64,000 nt of DNA, from the NCBI GenBank assembly GCA_013397075.1, contig VWZS01008816.1:741787-805786 (forward strand). The letters are read 5' to 3'. A model generated the notes under the pieces. That model did no database searches. It had not been told where the DNA came from and saw nothing but the letters and a program-made list of their open reading frames with translations. Origin of the DNA: Rhabdornis inornatus. Taxonomy: Eukaryota; Chordata; Aves; Passeriformes; Rhabdornithidae. The position numbers and the translations under genes are program-made. Shown here in pieces: positions 11,301 through 24,839 of the stretch; the stretch's first letter is position 1; every line of letters starts with the position of its first letter.

Positions 11301-14300
11301 CTTCCTTAGAGCTATAATTCCAGTGTTAGGACATGGAATCTATGCTAGGGGGAAAAAAAAATAAAAAAAAATGGGGTTTTCAAACAGAAAATTTGTTAAT
11401 CCAGTACAATGAGATACCAAAAAGATACAAGTCCTCATAAAGGGGGGAAAAAACCGCAACCAACTCAAAAAACTAAAAACAAACAAGATGGCAGATGTGA
11501 TATTGCAAAAAGATCAGTATCAAATTAAGTACGCAAATTCAAATTTGTATCTTGAAACTTTTGCCATGATTTGTCTCAAGTCAGAGTGTGTATGAAACAG
11601 GGTTTGGTTAAAAAGTAAAATGAGCAGTAATGAGGACAAGATATCATATTTAAAGGAATTCTTAAGAAATTAAAAGAAAGACTAGTGGAGGAAATAGGAG
11701 TGGTCTGTAACTTCTAGCTATGGTAACCATATTTAATCTATAGAGCAATCTAAGTAGGATGGGACTGGAGAATAGAAAATGTGGAAATTCTTTTAAAGGA
11801 CCACCTCCAAAAGCACAAATGAGTAAGACTGATGCATGTGTGACACAATTAGCAGAAACTATAAGAAAAATATAATTAGTGGACCCTTGTGTAAATATGA
11901 CAAGTTGAGGAATAGTCAATATGATTTCTATGCAGGATAGCCCTGAAGTTCTTTTGTTGGATCTCCTGCTCAAAGCTGGATCAGCTGTGAGGTCAGACCA
12001 GGGAATTCAGTCAGTGAGTACAAGGCAAAGGTAGGATCATTTGATATAATCTTTGATTTAAAGGATGCACTTAGCAAGTTCATTTACCTGTTTTATGATA
12101 AGGAAAGAGCCATAAGATGAAAGATCTTGCAGAGGACAAGTAATTAGTTCAGAGCTTGATTTGGTTAGTAGAAGCAGAGGGTTGATTTTTATAAAAGGGT
12201 GTTCAGAGCTATCTGTGTCACAACCAATGCTTATATTAAAAGTTTGTATGAATCACCTGGTAAGAAAGACAAGGGGTGAGGTGATGCTGATGGTCCCAAA
12301 TTATTCAGTTAAAATAAATATGGGAGCTAACAGTAGGTACACACAGATTTTCAGAAGATCCTTGTTTTTGAGGGCTGGTACCTGCTACACCAAAAATGGG
12401 ATATAATGAACAGCTGTCTCCACTTTCTGGACCCTTTCTTATGCCTTTCTAAAAGAAATTATGCTGAGGAAGTGGCAAAAAAAAAAAAGTTCCTGATTTC
12501 TGGTTTTACTGAGCATAAGACAAGATGGACAAGGTAAAGACAGACCAAATTGGTCTAACTTATTTAGAGAATAGGTTTTATGGCAAAAAAAGATAAAATT
12601 CTTCCCTCTCAAGCATGAATTAATCTCTCAAATTGTCACTCAATGAGTTATAATGCAACTCTATGAAATATCTACTTTGCAACTTATTTCAAGCCTACTG
12701 ACCACTATGTTTTGAATTAGCCAGAGAAGGTAAGAGGTTTATTGCCAGCTGAGTTGTAGGAGAGCACTTTCTGAAGGCTACTCATTTGTTATCATTGCTA
12801 CTAGGTTCTCTGAATTTCATATTTACTTCATAAAACCCCACTCAAAAAAAAGACATAGAAAATTTGCCTATGTCCCTTTTTGGGACACTTAACCTCGCAC
12901 CCTGCAAAGGGAGAGAACAATCAAGCTGATTCATGCTCTGATAAAAGAGAAGTATGTGATCCATGCATTTGCTCCTTGTGCATGCCCCCAGCTCATCTGC
13001 TTTCCTCTTTTTGCATGGAAAAAGGTGCTGAGTAAGGAAAAGTGAGGCAATAGTGACTGTGCTAAGGTAATTTGCAATAGAAGTGGCAATTTCTGAATGG
13101 AAAGAACTATGATTTTTGATAGTTAGTGGTTTTTTCCTGACAAGATCTCAGGGCCCTATGGTGACTAACGAGCTTTACTGTCTATGACTGTTCTTCTCCC
13201 TTCAGCACTGTCCATGGGCCCAGGAGCCCATTTCTGCTCAACCTGAGGAGTGAACAGTGTTGTAGGTGTGGCTATCTCTGGCCTGTTTCCAAACTGCTGT
13301 TTGGATTTCCGGGATTGACCTAGGACATGGCTTATTACCTTGCTTCATTTGATACCCACTGGACTCTTGATGGGACCTGTTGCTGTTATTGCCCTACTCT
13401 CATGCAGCTCAAGTGCTTTGGGATAGTGCAGGGACTGTCTGGGGTCAGCCTGGATCCCAGTACACTTTTAGGGGCAACTCTTGCAGCTCCCTGACACAAA
13501 TAATGGTGCTTTCCTGTTCCAACTTCCTAAGGCATTTAACTTGCTGAAAATAACTTCAGAAAAAAAGGAAGGCCTAAGGGTAGGTTTCCTCTGCCTGCTA
13601 GCAGCCCTCCTAGGATCAAAATGGTCACTGCTTCCTTTCCTGCTGACAGATAGTTCTTTGAAATTTAAGGTCACAATCAATAGGGGAAAAAAAGCATTGC
13701 AGTGTCATAACTAATCACATTCTTATACTGGTTTAGTTTAGTCCTTCATCTCATGAGGAATGCCATTGCATGAGCTCTCATAAGCAGAGGACTATATGCT
13801 CTCTATCAATAGAACACTTATTAGAGTGAGAGATGTATACACAAAAAAAAATTGTATTTATGCAAATAAAATTAGTCCTTAAACAGAGAAACAGGCTTGT
13901 GGTTGAATAAGTGCCATTAATGGCAATCAAAAGCAATCAGTTAATGCATTGTCTTTTAGCTCTATAATAAAGATACTTACATTTGAGGATCCAATAGGTG
14001 CTAGAGGGTTCTAGCAGAATCCTGCTACTTTAAGGTCCCCTGTTCAACACCAAGATTACTTGTGCTATTTATAATCCAGTTGTTCTTCCTCTTCTTTCAG
14101 TGTAAAAGAAACAGCCCAGTTCCGCCTTGTTTGCTTCCAACACATCATTATCTCCTATGTAGCCTTTATTTTGAGAAGTTATAATATCCCCTTCTGACAA
14201 AGAAAGAGTGATGTACTTTATTCACTAGCAAGAAGCAACAATATATTTTATAGATATAAGACAAGAGTTCAATGCCAAATTGGTTCATGGTTTAATAAGA

Positions 14301-16257
14301 TTCAATGGCAAGGTACACTTGATTGTTTACTGCCTAGAAAACAAGGTCAGACAATACTGTTAGGGAGATCCTCCTGTTGAGCCATGAGGTTCAGAAAGGA
14401 CACCTTTGGGTTCTAAACTTCTTCCCAGAGCGGAGTTTAGCTGCATCTGAATCTAGACCTAGTGCAAATTTAGTCAATGTTTTTTATCTAAAGAATTATG
14501 TATGTGCAATCAATCCTTTACATCACTTTGTTAAGATTACAAAGTGTCAGTGCACTTATTCCTGTGTCACTTCCTGAGTATCTGACACAATAAGGATTCT
14601 CTCAGCCTCAAGGAGTAACCTAGAGAGACATCCCTACTCAAGAGGAGATGCTGCCATGCAGCCTGCTGGGCTGTTCACTGTTTATGGAACAAGATGGTTG
14701 GCTTATAGGCACATTTGCACACCAGCCATATTTTGGATGGTGCTTCCTCAACTAGCCCTCATCTGTGGAGCAAGATGTATAACCCTCAGCTATCTGTCTC
14801 CCCAGAGTCCAGCTGAAGGCAGCTGCAGCCATCATGACCAGTGTGACTTCTCCTTAAGCAGAAAGGGGGATGGGGGAGCACATTGCCACACCTTCTTTTC
14901 TCTTGGTATAAGAGCAGTCCTTTTTTCACCTGACAATTCTTTTGAGCATTTGGTACTGTTTGAATGGTCTTGGTGGAAAAGAACTGCAGAATAATGGAAC
15001 CTGATTAAATTTGTAATAGGGTTATACTTTTGAAAGTGATTAGATTAATATCTCAGTAGGCACAATTAATAAAATCATATTACACTTTCTTTAGAGGTGA
15101 TTATATGGCATATTCTGTGTATACTGCATTTAATATCCATCTATCAGATATCCATCTTGCTAGGAGCAGTGTTTCTAAGTCTGATGATTTGCTTTACATT
15201 TTCTGGAGGGGTTTGAAGGAAAAGAAGAGCTGGCTTCCACTTGCTGTTTATACACATGCAGCAAAAATTGGTACCTTGTAGGGTCAATAGTGTCTGAAGA
15301 GGAAGTGCATGAAAGGAGAAGGAGAATGCCTGAGAAAGTATCTGGAGGAAAGGAGGAAACAACAATTGAAATAAGAGGTTAGAAAAGGTGGACATGTCAA
15401 GAGCAAGATCAGCAAAAGTTCAAAAGTGGAAAGTTGAATGCCCCAGAAGAAGACATTTTGTCCCAGCTACTTTTACACAATAGACCAATAAGGCCAAGTT
15501 CTTTTGCCCCAAGGCTCCCCTCTTCTCACTACAGGAGAATTCTGGGCTCAATAAACTCTGCTCAAGCACTACAGACAGAAAAAAACTGCTCTAAAGATTT
15601 GTATCAGCAAGGAATACAAAGCAGAAGAACCATCACATATTTTAATTTGCTTTAGTGGACCAAGCTGCTTCTCCCCTCAATTCCATCATTATGGTTGGCG
15701 TATTTTAAGAAGTGAGATGCAATATTATCCTGTTTCAAACAGAATTGGGTTTTGTGGCTTTTTTTCTTTAATTCACTTCATTGTCAGTTACATTTCTTCC
15801 TACAAATGGATCTTATAGTTGATGACTGTTCACCTTACGTATTATATCTTTGTGTAGAATTACTCTTATAGCTTTTCATGTACACCTTGGACTTTACAAA
15901 AATTGAATTTTGTAGGATTTTTTCTTAGCAGACCATTTATTATTCTCTAATTAATTTAGTTTACCTGCATAACATTTATTATTTTTTTTTTAAATGAAAG
16001 TTTGCTTTCCATCTTTGCTATCAGGAAGAGACATGTTACATTTGGTTAATTATAAAGGAACTTACTGATGGAGCTGAGAAGATGAAACATCAAAGTGGTG
16101 TTTCTCAATTGTGAAAGAATGATGAAAGAAATACTGTTCAATCTGTAGATTGAATTAAGAAAATTCAACAGAATTTCTTAAACTGGAGCAGAAAGAGATT
16201 AAATTACATCATACTATTTTTTCCTGAACTAATATTCTAAAATATTCTCCCTCTGTA
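8369..16257. other. Unique sequence with two GC-richer patches, no gene identified
   Basis: Mostly AT-rich DNA. Two patches stand out as GC-richer and pyrimidine/purine mixed: about 13140-13500 and about 14640-14990. They could be decayed mobile elements or conserved noncoding sequence, and I cannot assign them. A short A/C-rich tract lies near 11437-11490. An isolated GAATCATAGA motif near 9543 was considered as a CR1 end and not accepted. Confidence 0.5.
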
Positions 16258-16762
16258 CTTGGCATTGCTGAAGCCTTACCTTGAGCAATGCATCCAGTTC
16301 TGGTCCCTTCACTTTGGGAAAGAGCAATGAAGCGGGTGAAGGGTCTGGAGAATGAGTCCTGTGAGGAGCAGCTGAGGGAGCTGGGGTTGTTCAGCCTGGA
16401 GAAAAGGAGGCTCAGGGGTGATCTTGTCACTCTCTACAACTGCTTGAAAGGAGGCTGTAGCCAAGTGAGAGTGACCTCTTCTCCCAGGCAACCAGTGACA
16501 GGATGAGAGGACCAGAAATACTGAAGCTCCTCCTCAAGGAGGTTCCAGTTGGACACCAGGAGGAATTTCTTCATAGAAATGCTTGTTAAACATTAGGATG
16601 GACTGTCCAGAGAGGTGGCGCAGTCACCATCCCTGGAGGTGTTAAAGGAATAAATGTGGTATTTAGTGTCATGATTGAGTTGACAAGGTGGCTTGTGGTC
16701 AAGGATTGGTCTCAATGATCTCACAAGTCTTTTCAAATCCAATCGGTTCTGTGACACTGTGA
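16258..16762 (+). mobile_element. CR1 LINE, end of ORF2 plus 3' UTR
   Basis: The text follows the CR1 consensus in order. First comes the end of the reverse-transcriptase ORF (CTGGTCCCTTCACT, then AAGGGTCTGGAGAATGAGTC and GTTGTTCAGCCTGGAGAA). Next is the start of the 3' UTR (TCTCTACAACTGCTTGAAAG, CTTCTCCCAGGCAACCAGTG). Then come ATTTCTTCATAGAAA, TCACCATCCCTGGAGGTGTT and GTCTTTTCAAATCCAA before a degraded terminal GTTCTGTGACACTGTG. It is 5'-truncated and carries stops. The similarity to TE consensus is recalled, not aligned. Confidence 0.93.
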
Positions 16763-19700
16763 AGATCTTTTTCTCTCTGTATTACCATCTCTATTTTTTT
16801 TCTTTTTCTGTTTTCAATGGTGATACATAGACATTGCATTTGAAGAAAAATTGCATTATATACATAGAGGTAAAAACAACTTGATGTACTTTTGAGTGTG
16901 CCTCAATAAGCAGTGCAAAACACAATGAAATTTCATCTGTACACTAAGAGTTACTATGTTCACGCAATACGTGACACTCCAGTATTGTTGTTGCAGAGCT
17001 GAGCGTTCAGGCAGTGAGAAGTCCAACTGTACCAAGTCTGGAGAATGAATTAAGGACAAGTCTGCATACATTTGAACTTCACTGCCTGTTTAAAAATCTT
17101 CATTAATGCAGCAGTAGTTGCTCAGCAAAAATAATTTACTTCCTTTTTGAGTATGAGAACCTGCATTTGTGATACAATGTTTGATTTAAAATAGACATTG
17201 ATTTTCTTAAACAAGAAAGTTGTAAAAAAGTCAACAAATTCAAACTGTTGAAGGAATTTTTTTTTTATTTCACTGTTTCAGTTATCACTAAATGAACGCT
17301 CATTATTCATGCAGTTGTATCGTGTGTCCATGAAATCAAGTAAAAGGTCAAGCTGCTACTTTCTCTGTCTTTTAGCATCACTGACAGTACACTTGCTTGT
17401 GGCAACTTTAAAGATGCTGCCAGCAAATCAAGACTGACAAAAGAATAGGTCAGCATTACTCTGCTGGCAGCACAAAGTTCGCTAAGCCACACTAGCCACA
17501 CAGCTTAGGCATTTAGATAGATTGTATCAACACACTAAGAAAACAGAAAACATTTGCATATTACTAACATACAAAGAAAATTAAAGGTTGATGTGGTTTG
17601 GTTGCTGAAGAATTAGTTGAATAAGTGAAGTTTTGCATCATAAATTTATTACATTTTTGTAAAGCAATTCTTACAGAAAATGGTAAAAACACATCCTGAA
17701 AACAAATACTGTTATAATTCTAAAATTAAATTGTGTTCAAATGAAAAAAAAAAAAAGAAAATAATTAGGCAATCACTTCATATGTCTCTTGTTATCAGCA
17801 TTTTAGTGTTGTACAAAAATTCTTTGCAATTAGAGCTTATCAAAAGGCACTGCCAAATCATCAGAAAACACTATTTTGTATTGTATGCTACAGAAAAGTA
17901 ATGACGTAAAATTAATTCTTTCTTTATATCATTTGTACTGGACCATATATCAAAGGCCTGCTTGCTAGGTCTTCTTTTCTCTGCAAACCTAAGGGAAGAG
18001 ACCACAAAACTAAGGAGATTATAAAACAGAAATACAGAGTGAATACTCAGAAACTGCATAGACACACGTTCCCATTTGCAACACGCATCCTTTTTTTTTC
18101 CTAGGACTATATTTTATATATATATATATAAATACCTTGCAGACATCTAGTCTAAAATATTTTATTTTGTGGTGTCAAAATTACATTGTTACTATTAAAA
18201 GTCACAAAAACCTTACTCCCCCTCAGGTTGTAAATTACAAGATAACACTCAGGGAATGGGAAGACTGTTTCTTCCAGCATTCTTTTGCTTGGTTCCTTCC
18301 TACCATCAAAATCAGTTCTTTCCATCTTTGGACAAGAACTACTGAACTCCTCCATGCCAAATGATAGCCTGAACTCCTACCTGCCTTCCTACATGACATA
18401 AATTTCCTCCCTCAAAAGTCACTAGACATACTATTTCCAAGCATTGTCATACATTCCTCTTCTCCAGCTCAGTCTAAGGCAGTAGCTCACACATGTAGGA
18501 CCTATAAAAAGGTAGCCATTTAACAACATTATAGGGAAAGAGAAAAGGCCAAGATGGTGTTGCTGAAAATTCCTCTGTTGTGCCAAGTGTCACTGTTCTA
18601 CATGCAACCTATATTTGGCAGACTATCATTCCTGGTTGCACCTCCTGACAAAGTTTCATATATTAATAGGAAGTGCAGATAGAAATGTACATCAAGTTCT
18701 TCTTAGTACAAAAAAAAATTTCAAAGTGCATTGGGGTTTAAACCAATATATTATAATTTTGAATTTTATGGTTTTCTAATTTTACATCTTACACTAAGAA
18801 ATTAGAATATAAATTTGTAGTACAGAATTCTTTAATAAAATCAATCTCTATCCTGCACCCAGGCCACCATCAACTCCCCCTTTCTTTAAAAAAAACCTAA
18901 TTGTCAAATTTCCAAGAACTACTGGAAATAAAACTGGGATTGAAACTCAGGCACTACGTGAAAATACACTGCTGAGTCTACCAACCAGAAAGCTTTTTTG
19001 GCATTCACATAATCAACTTTCACGCTTAGCAATACTGCTCCTGCCCCAGTAATGCCATTCTGCCAAACAAAACCTAAAAATCCTGATATCCCTCGCTTTT
19101 ATCTCAAACAGTTTTGTAATCTATGATGCATTTAGTCACCTCCTGAAAGCTGCTTCACACAAATTCAAACCCCTGGTTTAGTTCCATTTTATCTTCTCCT
19201 GGTGATTCCTACAGGCCTCCAAGTTTAGCAGCACCTTCAGCACATAAACACCACCCATGTCTCCCTGTGCTTCTGCTGATCCTCCTTCCATGGTCACGCT
19301 CTGAACAAAATGGTGTGAGCTCCAACTCTGCATTTCTGTGATACAGCAAAAAACAAGGACACAGATATTCACTGCCTACATGCATGTGTAATCTCCATGA
19401 TCTTCTTCTCTAAATTATCCCCATCCTAAATTATGTGACTGTGGAAAATCAGGTGCTGTATTTAATCTTGTAGCAATTTCTATGTAATGGTGCTGTTCCA
19501 GGAGGTCATACTGCTCTGCTCAAAATCTCACACTCCACTTACCTAAGTAAGCCAGATGTATTGTAGCTGCTTACTTTTGTTGGGCAAACACGACGTTTTT
19601 TAAAGTACCACTATACTGCTGGAACTGAGCCACTGGTAAGCATTTCTGATGTTATACCAGTGTGATATCATGAACATAACCAGCATAGTTCTGTGTCATA

Positions 19701-20261
19701 CTAATTTCTAAGTAAGTCTTATCACAGCTTACTTATAATTTGGATATATTTACATCACTTGAAATCTTTAGACTATGGCTGGATAGTTGATATATATGTT
19801 ACAGGCATATCGGAAGTTACAACTTTACTATGGAAACAACTGGTTTAAGTTATTTGGGCTGAACTATGGAATACAAGATGAACGCATATGACCTTTTGTT
19901 TTTAAATTATCTGGATATCTAAGAAATTATTTCTGAATGCAACCATTGCTTAAGAGAGACAAGTATAATTTACTAGCAGCAAATGAAGAAATCTCTTAGT
20001 CACCATCTTATCAGTTTTATTTTTTTCATTATATGTTTCTGCTGCATTTCTATTTTCTTAATCACCATGCTTCTACATTTGGGGAGGAAAAAATGCTGTG
20101 AGAACTCAGACGTGATGTCACTTCAGATCGATGTTACATTCCTGTGAAAAACAATTTCATTTTGTAGCCAGACAAAATGCTTCATCAAATTTTTCAGAAC
20201 ACTGTTTTTCACTGAGCTATCAACCACCACAGACTTTCAGCTGAACACGATATTGGGATCT
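16763..20261. other. Unique sequence, no gene seen
   Basis: AT-rich DNA with a short TA dinucleotide run near 18113-18131 and a poly-A tract near 17743. A pyrimidine-richer stretch at about 18840-19400 holds no recognisable element. No exon or RNA gene could be supported. Confidence 0.5.
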
Positions 20262-21203
20262 AAAATACAAATCTGCAAATGATACAAAACTGGAAGGCTG
20301 GTTGAAACACCAGATGATTATGCTGCCTTTCAGCAAAACCCAACAAGCTGGAGAAATGGGTCAACAGCACCCTCATGGTGTTCAACAAGGGGAAGTACCA
20401 AGTCCTGTACCCTGGGGAATAACAACATGCACCAGTACATGCTGGAGGTTAACAAGCTGGAAAGCAGCTTGGCAGAAAAAAACCTGATGGTGCTGTTGGA
20501 CAACAAACTGACCATCAGCCAGCAGTTCACCCCTGTGGCAACGAAAGTCTACAGTATTTGGGGCTGCATTAGGAAAAGCATCAGCAGCGAGTTAAGGGGT
20601 AGGCTCCTTCCATTCTCATCAGCTCTGGCTGAGACCACACATTGAGTGCAGAGTCCACTTCTGTGCTCAAACCAGGTAGGCATGGACTTGTCTCTGAAAA
20701 AACAATCATGGGCTTCCTGGAATAGGTCCAGCACAGGTCCATAAAGGTGGTGAAGGAATAAGAGCACCAATCATATAAAGGTAGACAGAGAGTTAGGACT
20801 GTTAACCTGGAGATGTAAAGGATCAGAGGGATTTTATCATTGTGGGTAAGTACCTGTTATGGGAGAATGACAAAGATGCAATCAGACTCTTCTCAGAGGT
20901 ACCCACTGAATGAACAAGAGGGAAAGGGCACAATTCAAACCAAGAAATTCCATTTCTGCAAGAGCTAAACACTCTTTTTCTGTTTTTTTCTTTGTTTATT
21001 TGCTTGGTTTTGGTTTGTTATGGTGAAGGTAGTGGAACAATGGGGTGGGTTGCCCTGAGAGATGGTGAGTCTGTCCATGAAGATATTCAAAACCCAACTA
21101 GACAATATCTTGAACAATCTGCTCTAGACGATGCTGCTTTGAGCAGAGGATTTGACTAAATAATCTACAGAGATTCCTTCCAACCTCAGTTATTCTGTGA
21201 AAT
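20262..21203 (+). mobile_element. CR1 LINE, ORF2 C-terminal part plus 3' end
   Basis: This begins in the reverse-transcriptase palm region. GCAAATGATACAAAACTGG (20275-20293) is a diverged form of the codons for the FADDTKL motif. It continues through the region with LESSLAEKNLMVLLDNKL-like coding (about 20458-20511) and the GCIRKSI segment (about 20561-20581). After a rearranged stretch it reaches the 3' end, ATTCCTTCCAACCTCAGTTA then TTCTGTG (21173-21199). The frame is broken several times. A T/G-rich insertion lies near 20978-21020. It is an inactive 5'-truncated copy in the same orientation as its neighbour at 16.3 kb. Confidence 0.93.
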
Positions 21204-23560
21204 CAAGCAGAAAGTAATTTCTCAGAAGCCAAGGGCTTGATGGACACTATTTCTTCCTTCACCACATGAGTTCTCTTATCTAATGCAAGCATGCAGTAAT
21301 ATAAACAAAAATATATAAATTATCATCCAACCCCCAAAAAGAAAGCTATGTAGGACAGAAGTGCATCATATTGTTTTGTATAGCGAAATGTGATCAGATA
21401 TTTTGGTGATAAGTATGGCATAACAATCTACCAAAACCAGAGTTTTACCCCTTTCACTTAATTCTATTTTATTTTAAATATAAAGATGGAGATAAGGTAA
21501 GCACTTTCTACTTTAAGTTACTAAATGTATTTATTATTAAAATATCATCAGATTTTGCTTCATACCGTAATAAAAATTAGGCTGTGACAATACAAAGACT
21601 AGGGATCCCAAATGCAAACATCCACTTTGAAATTTTGACAGTAGTAGTGCTTTTACTGATAAGGATATATCAAGAACAGCTGAACTCTTCAAAGGAATGC
21701 TTCCAGACAAAAATGAGCCATTTCCTTTTATTTGCATTGAAAAATGCTCATTTCATACTTTCATATCCCGGACTGTGTATCCAGCTCTAATAATCAATCA
21801 AAACAAACTTCAGTACTCAAGACTGTTATTTGCAATTTCAAGAATTTTTTGTTTTGTTTTTGTTTTTGTTTTTGTTCTTTTTTTTCTGAAGGTAGTTCAA
21901 ACTTCACTTCTGAAAGAAAAACACTGCCTGTAGGATCCATTAACATCTTGATTTTCCATGTGTTTTCTCACTGTTACATATCTAAGCTAGGTATAGGAAA
22001 AACAAGGGTCGATACACTTGATATGTTTATCAAGATATGATTATCAAAAATTTCAGGAGTTAATTGTAAGTTCAGTGATACATCTCTAAGGATTCCTGGT
22101 GCATATGAATAAAACAAATAACAAAGGGCACAATCCAAAACAACAGGGAAGCAGTACACATTAAAGCATTTATGGCTTATTCAAAATAATGCAGAGTCAA
22201 AAATCTGTATAAACACTAAGCTTGAGAGAAACTTTAATCCTCTATTTCTCTTTTCTGTAACATGAAAAATAAAAACAGAATTTAAAGACCAATATATGTA
22301 ACCTTAATGTAAAGAAAGATGTATGTTATAAGGTTTTGTTATTATTTATTTTTAATATATACTCCTTTAAAGATTTACCAGTACAGTCATCTTCAGAGTC
22401 ATCAGTCATCTTTCATGAAAGAGCTTTCCAAGAAAAATATGTACATTTTAACTTTTATTTCAGTGATCATCCAATATTATTTTAAATGAAAGCAGTTGAC
22501 TACATTTTATTTACAGGGGCTGAATTCAGGAGAGGGGGAAACCAGAGAGGAAAATATAATTACACTTCTCTAAGCTCAACTTACAAAATATCTTCCATTT
22601 GATTGAAGTGGAAAAGTAAATTGCTACACAATTAATTGTACAGATATTCAAAATATTATAAATTTTAATTTTACCAAGGTATTTAAAACTCAAAAAAACC
22701 AAGAGGACATTATATTTCTCTTTTGTTTTCAGGCAGTTCCAAAGCAATTTTTCTTCTTCCTGTTTGTACTTTAATAAAACTAAGCCCTGTGAAATTCTGG
22801 TATTTATTTTGATGGGACAATTTGTGCTTCCTTCACATCACGCATAAACTAATGTTAGTGTTCTTATCTAGGTCTCATTGCTTTGCATATATTTTGCTCA
22901 AAGCATTATCATCTTATCTATTTCACCTTTATTAAAACTATTGTGGGGTAAGTCTTACCAGCCTGTCAGAGCACTTTAGGAAGGATTGGTTTTTTTGCCA
23001 TGTTTATCCCTTGTCCCTAGATATTTCTAGTCTATCACAGTGAAATAGATTTATGAGTATTACCCCTGTTTAGTTTTAGCATCTCTATTGCAGGCTAGTT
23101 ATGGGTGCTCAGGCATGTCAACTTATTTTGGTACACATCAATGGATACATTTTTGATCCTGCAAATGCCTTCTGTTGAAATAATATCACTTCAAAATTGC
23201 AATCACTTTAGTCCTGAAATAGGAAATATTTTGTTCACCAAGCTAACATGATTGCAGTCTTCCTCCTTTTCATTGTCAAGACAAAGAAAGGCTGTACTTT
23301 ACAACTTCTATCACCTGACCTCTTCATTGCCGCACTCCCTATTTTGATTATAACACATAACATGCAATAGTATATAAGGTAAAAAAATTAAGACTTTGAT
23401 GTTCAGCTAGTGTAATAAATGTTCTATAAACAATTCAGAGGTATCGTATTTAACTCTATCAAAACATATGTGTGTCATATAGTAAGTTTAGGAAGATGGG
23501 AATTTGTCTTTATCTGGTATTTCTACATTTACTTTTAATAATTTTCACCCACTCTCTCTC
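21204..23560. other. Unique AT-rich sequence, no gene seen
   Basis: No recognisable element apart from the T/G tract at 21845. The overlapping 60-98 codon frames near 21.7-22.2 kb have no recognisable domain and lack paired splice sites. Confidence 0.5.
21845..21886. repeat. TTTTTG-type simple repeat
   Basis: Four GTTTTT-like units followed by a T run. It gives a Phe/Cys/Val-rich open frame that is a repeat artefact. Confidence 0.9.
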
Positions 23561-23880
23561 ACTCTCAAAATTCTTTATATATTCTGCTTCAGTTTGCTGA
23601 CAGAGCTTCTGGACAGACTCTTGCTGTTCCAGATCCAGTATAGCATCTAAGAGGACACGATCATTAGCATAGGAATAGGTTCAGCCATCACCTGTCTTGC
23701 ATTTAAGCTTTCTTGGTCTTCCTGCCCCTCTGTGTTTTCCTGGCTGATTGCCACGCTCTAGCTCTGCTGCCTTCTGCTCACAAGAGCAGGGGAAGATGAT
23801 TAGGGGCCAATTCCGCTGGAGAAAAACCCAACTGCGCTCTGTTCTCGGTGTTACTCTGTTGCCTCAGCTCACTGATACAA

Positions 23881-24032
23881 CCAATAAAAAGTCTGCCTTG
23901 GCACTATTAAAAGAAGTGGGAAGTGGGCAGGGAGCAGTAATGGGACAGCATCAGCCAGGAACTGCGGGTTTTGGCAGAGTGCTGTGTAAATGCAAGTCAG
24001 GTGGCATTTTTGAGAGTAGTTACTATGGAAAC
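23881..24032. promoter_or_regulatory. Candidate regulatory patch with CCAAT and RFX X-box-like motif
   Basis: The 23700-24060 stretch is richer in GC than its surroundings. It contains CCAAT (23881-23885) and GTTACTATGGAAAC (24019-24032). The latter is close to the imperfect palindrome GTTNCCATGGYAAC bound by RFX-family factors. Both motifs are read directly from the sequence. That they bind anything is inference, and single matches are expected by chance in a window of this size. Confidence 0.2.
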
Positions 24033-24429
24033 CAAAGAAGTGTTGCTTTCCTGAAGTTTTATCACTTGGAGTTATGCATTTGTACCTCCACCAATATCTC
24101 CCTCCTCATCTTTGTGGAGAAATGCAAGCACTATTAAAAATAGATTTACTGACTGTAACAGTGAATCAATTCTGAACATGGCTGTTTGCACAGAGATCTC
24201 ACTCAGAGACAGACTGTAAATTATTTCTCTGAAGAATACATTAGTGTTTTGTGACTAATAGGCTATTTAAATTTTAACTTCTACTGGAGGAGTCACAGAA
24301 ATGAATTCTTGTGCCTAATGTACTTGGTTGTACATAATCGGACATAACCAGGCTTAAACCTGTAGTCACATATCAATTCTTCCTCAAACCGTACACTCCT
24401 CTTCCCCAAATCTGGTGAGTAAGTACGGC

Positions 24430-24800
24430 TGTTCTCAGCATCCCTGAGCCATGCCTGGGCTACCAGCCCACCAGCCCACAGCCCACCCATGGAGCCTCCA
24501 TGCTCATGGGATCAGGGGTCTACAGGGCCAGGGCCTGATGACACTGGCAGTGCAGGGCAGGAGGGGCTCTCATCCCCCTGGGGTGAGCCAGGGCTGCATG
24601 GTGACCTCAGTGGCTGTGCTGAAGGATGTGCAGAAGTAAATGTGAGCCACCTCAGGGCTGAGGAGGAAGAACCTCCTGGCACCAGAAGACTTCATTGTGC
24701 TGGTGCCTTGGGGCAGCGACAGTCATCTTCCCCTGGTGGGGACCAGGGGATGGATCCCTCTGAGGGTGAGCATCCTGCCAGGGGAGAGGGGAAGCAATTG
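24430..24800. other. GC-rich patch of unknown origin
   Basis: This roughly 370-bp patch is distinctly GC-rich, with repeated CAGGG, CCTGG and CAGCCCACC words, but has few CpGs. It is open in two forward frames (24451-24639 and 24489-24839), as expected for GC-rich DNA. It does not match the CR1 3' half. A decayed retropseudogene, a CR1 5' region or a former CpG island are possible, and I cannot choose between them. Confidence 0.4.
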
Positions 24801-24839
24801 AAGCGTGGACAAATGCAATCTATATTCTGTCTTCAATGA

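Noticed and set aside
18920..18960. Possible tRNA-derived SINE, from a GATTGAAACTC word resembling a B box
   Set aside because: One mismatch to the B box, no A box at the right distance and no repeated copies in the window.
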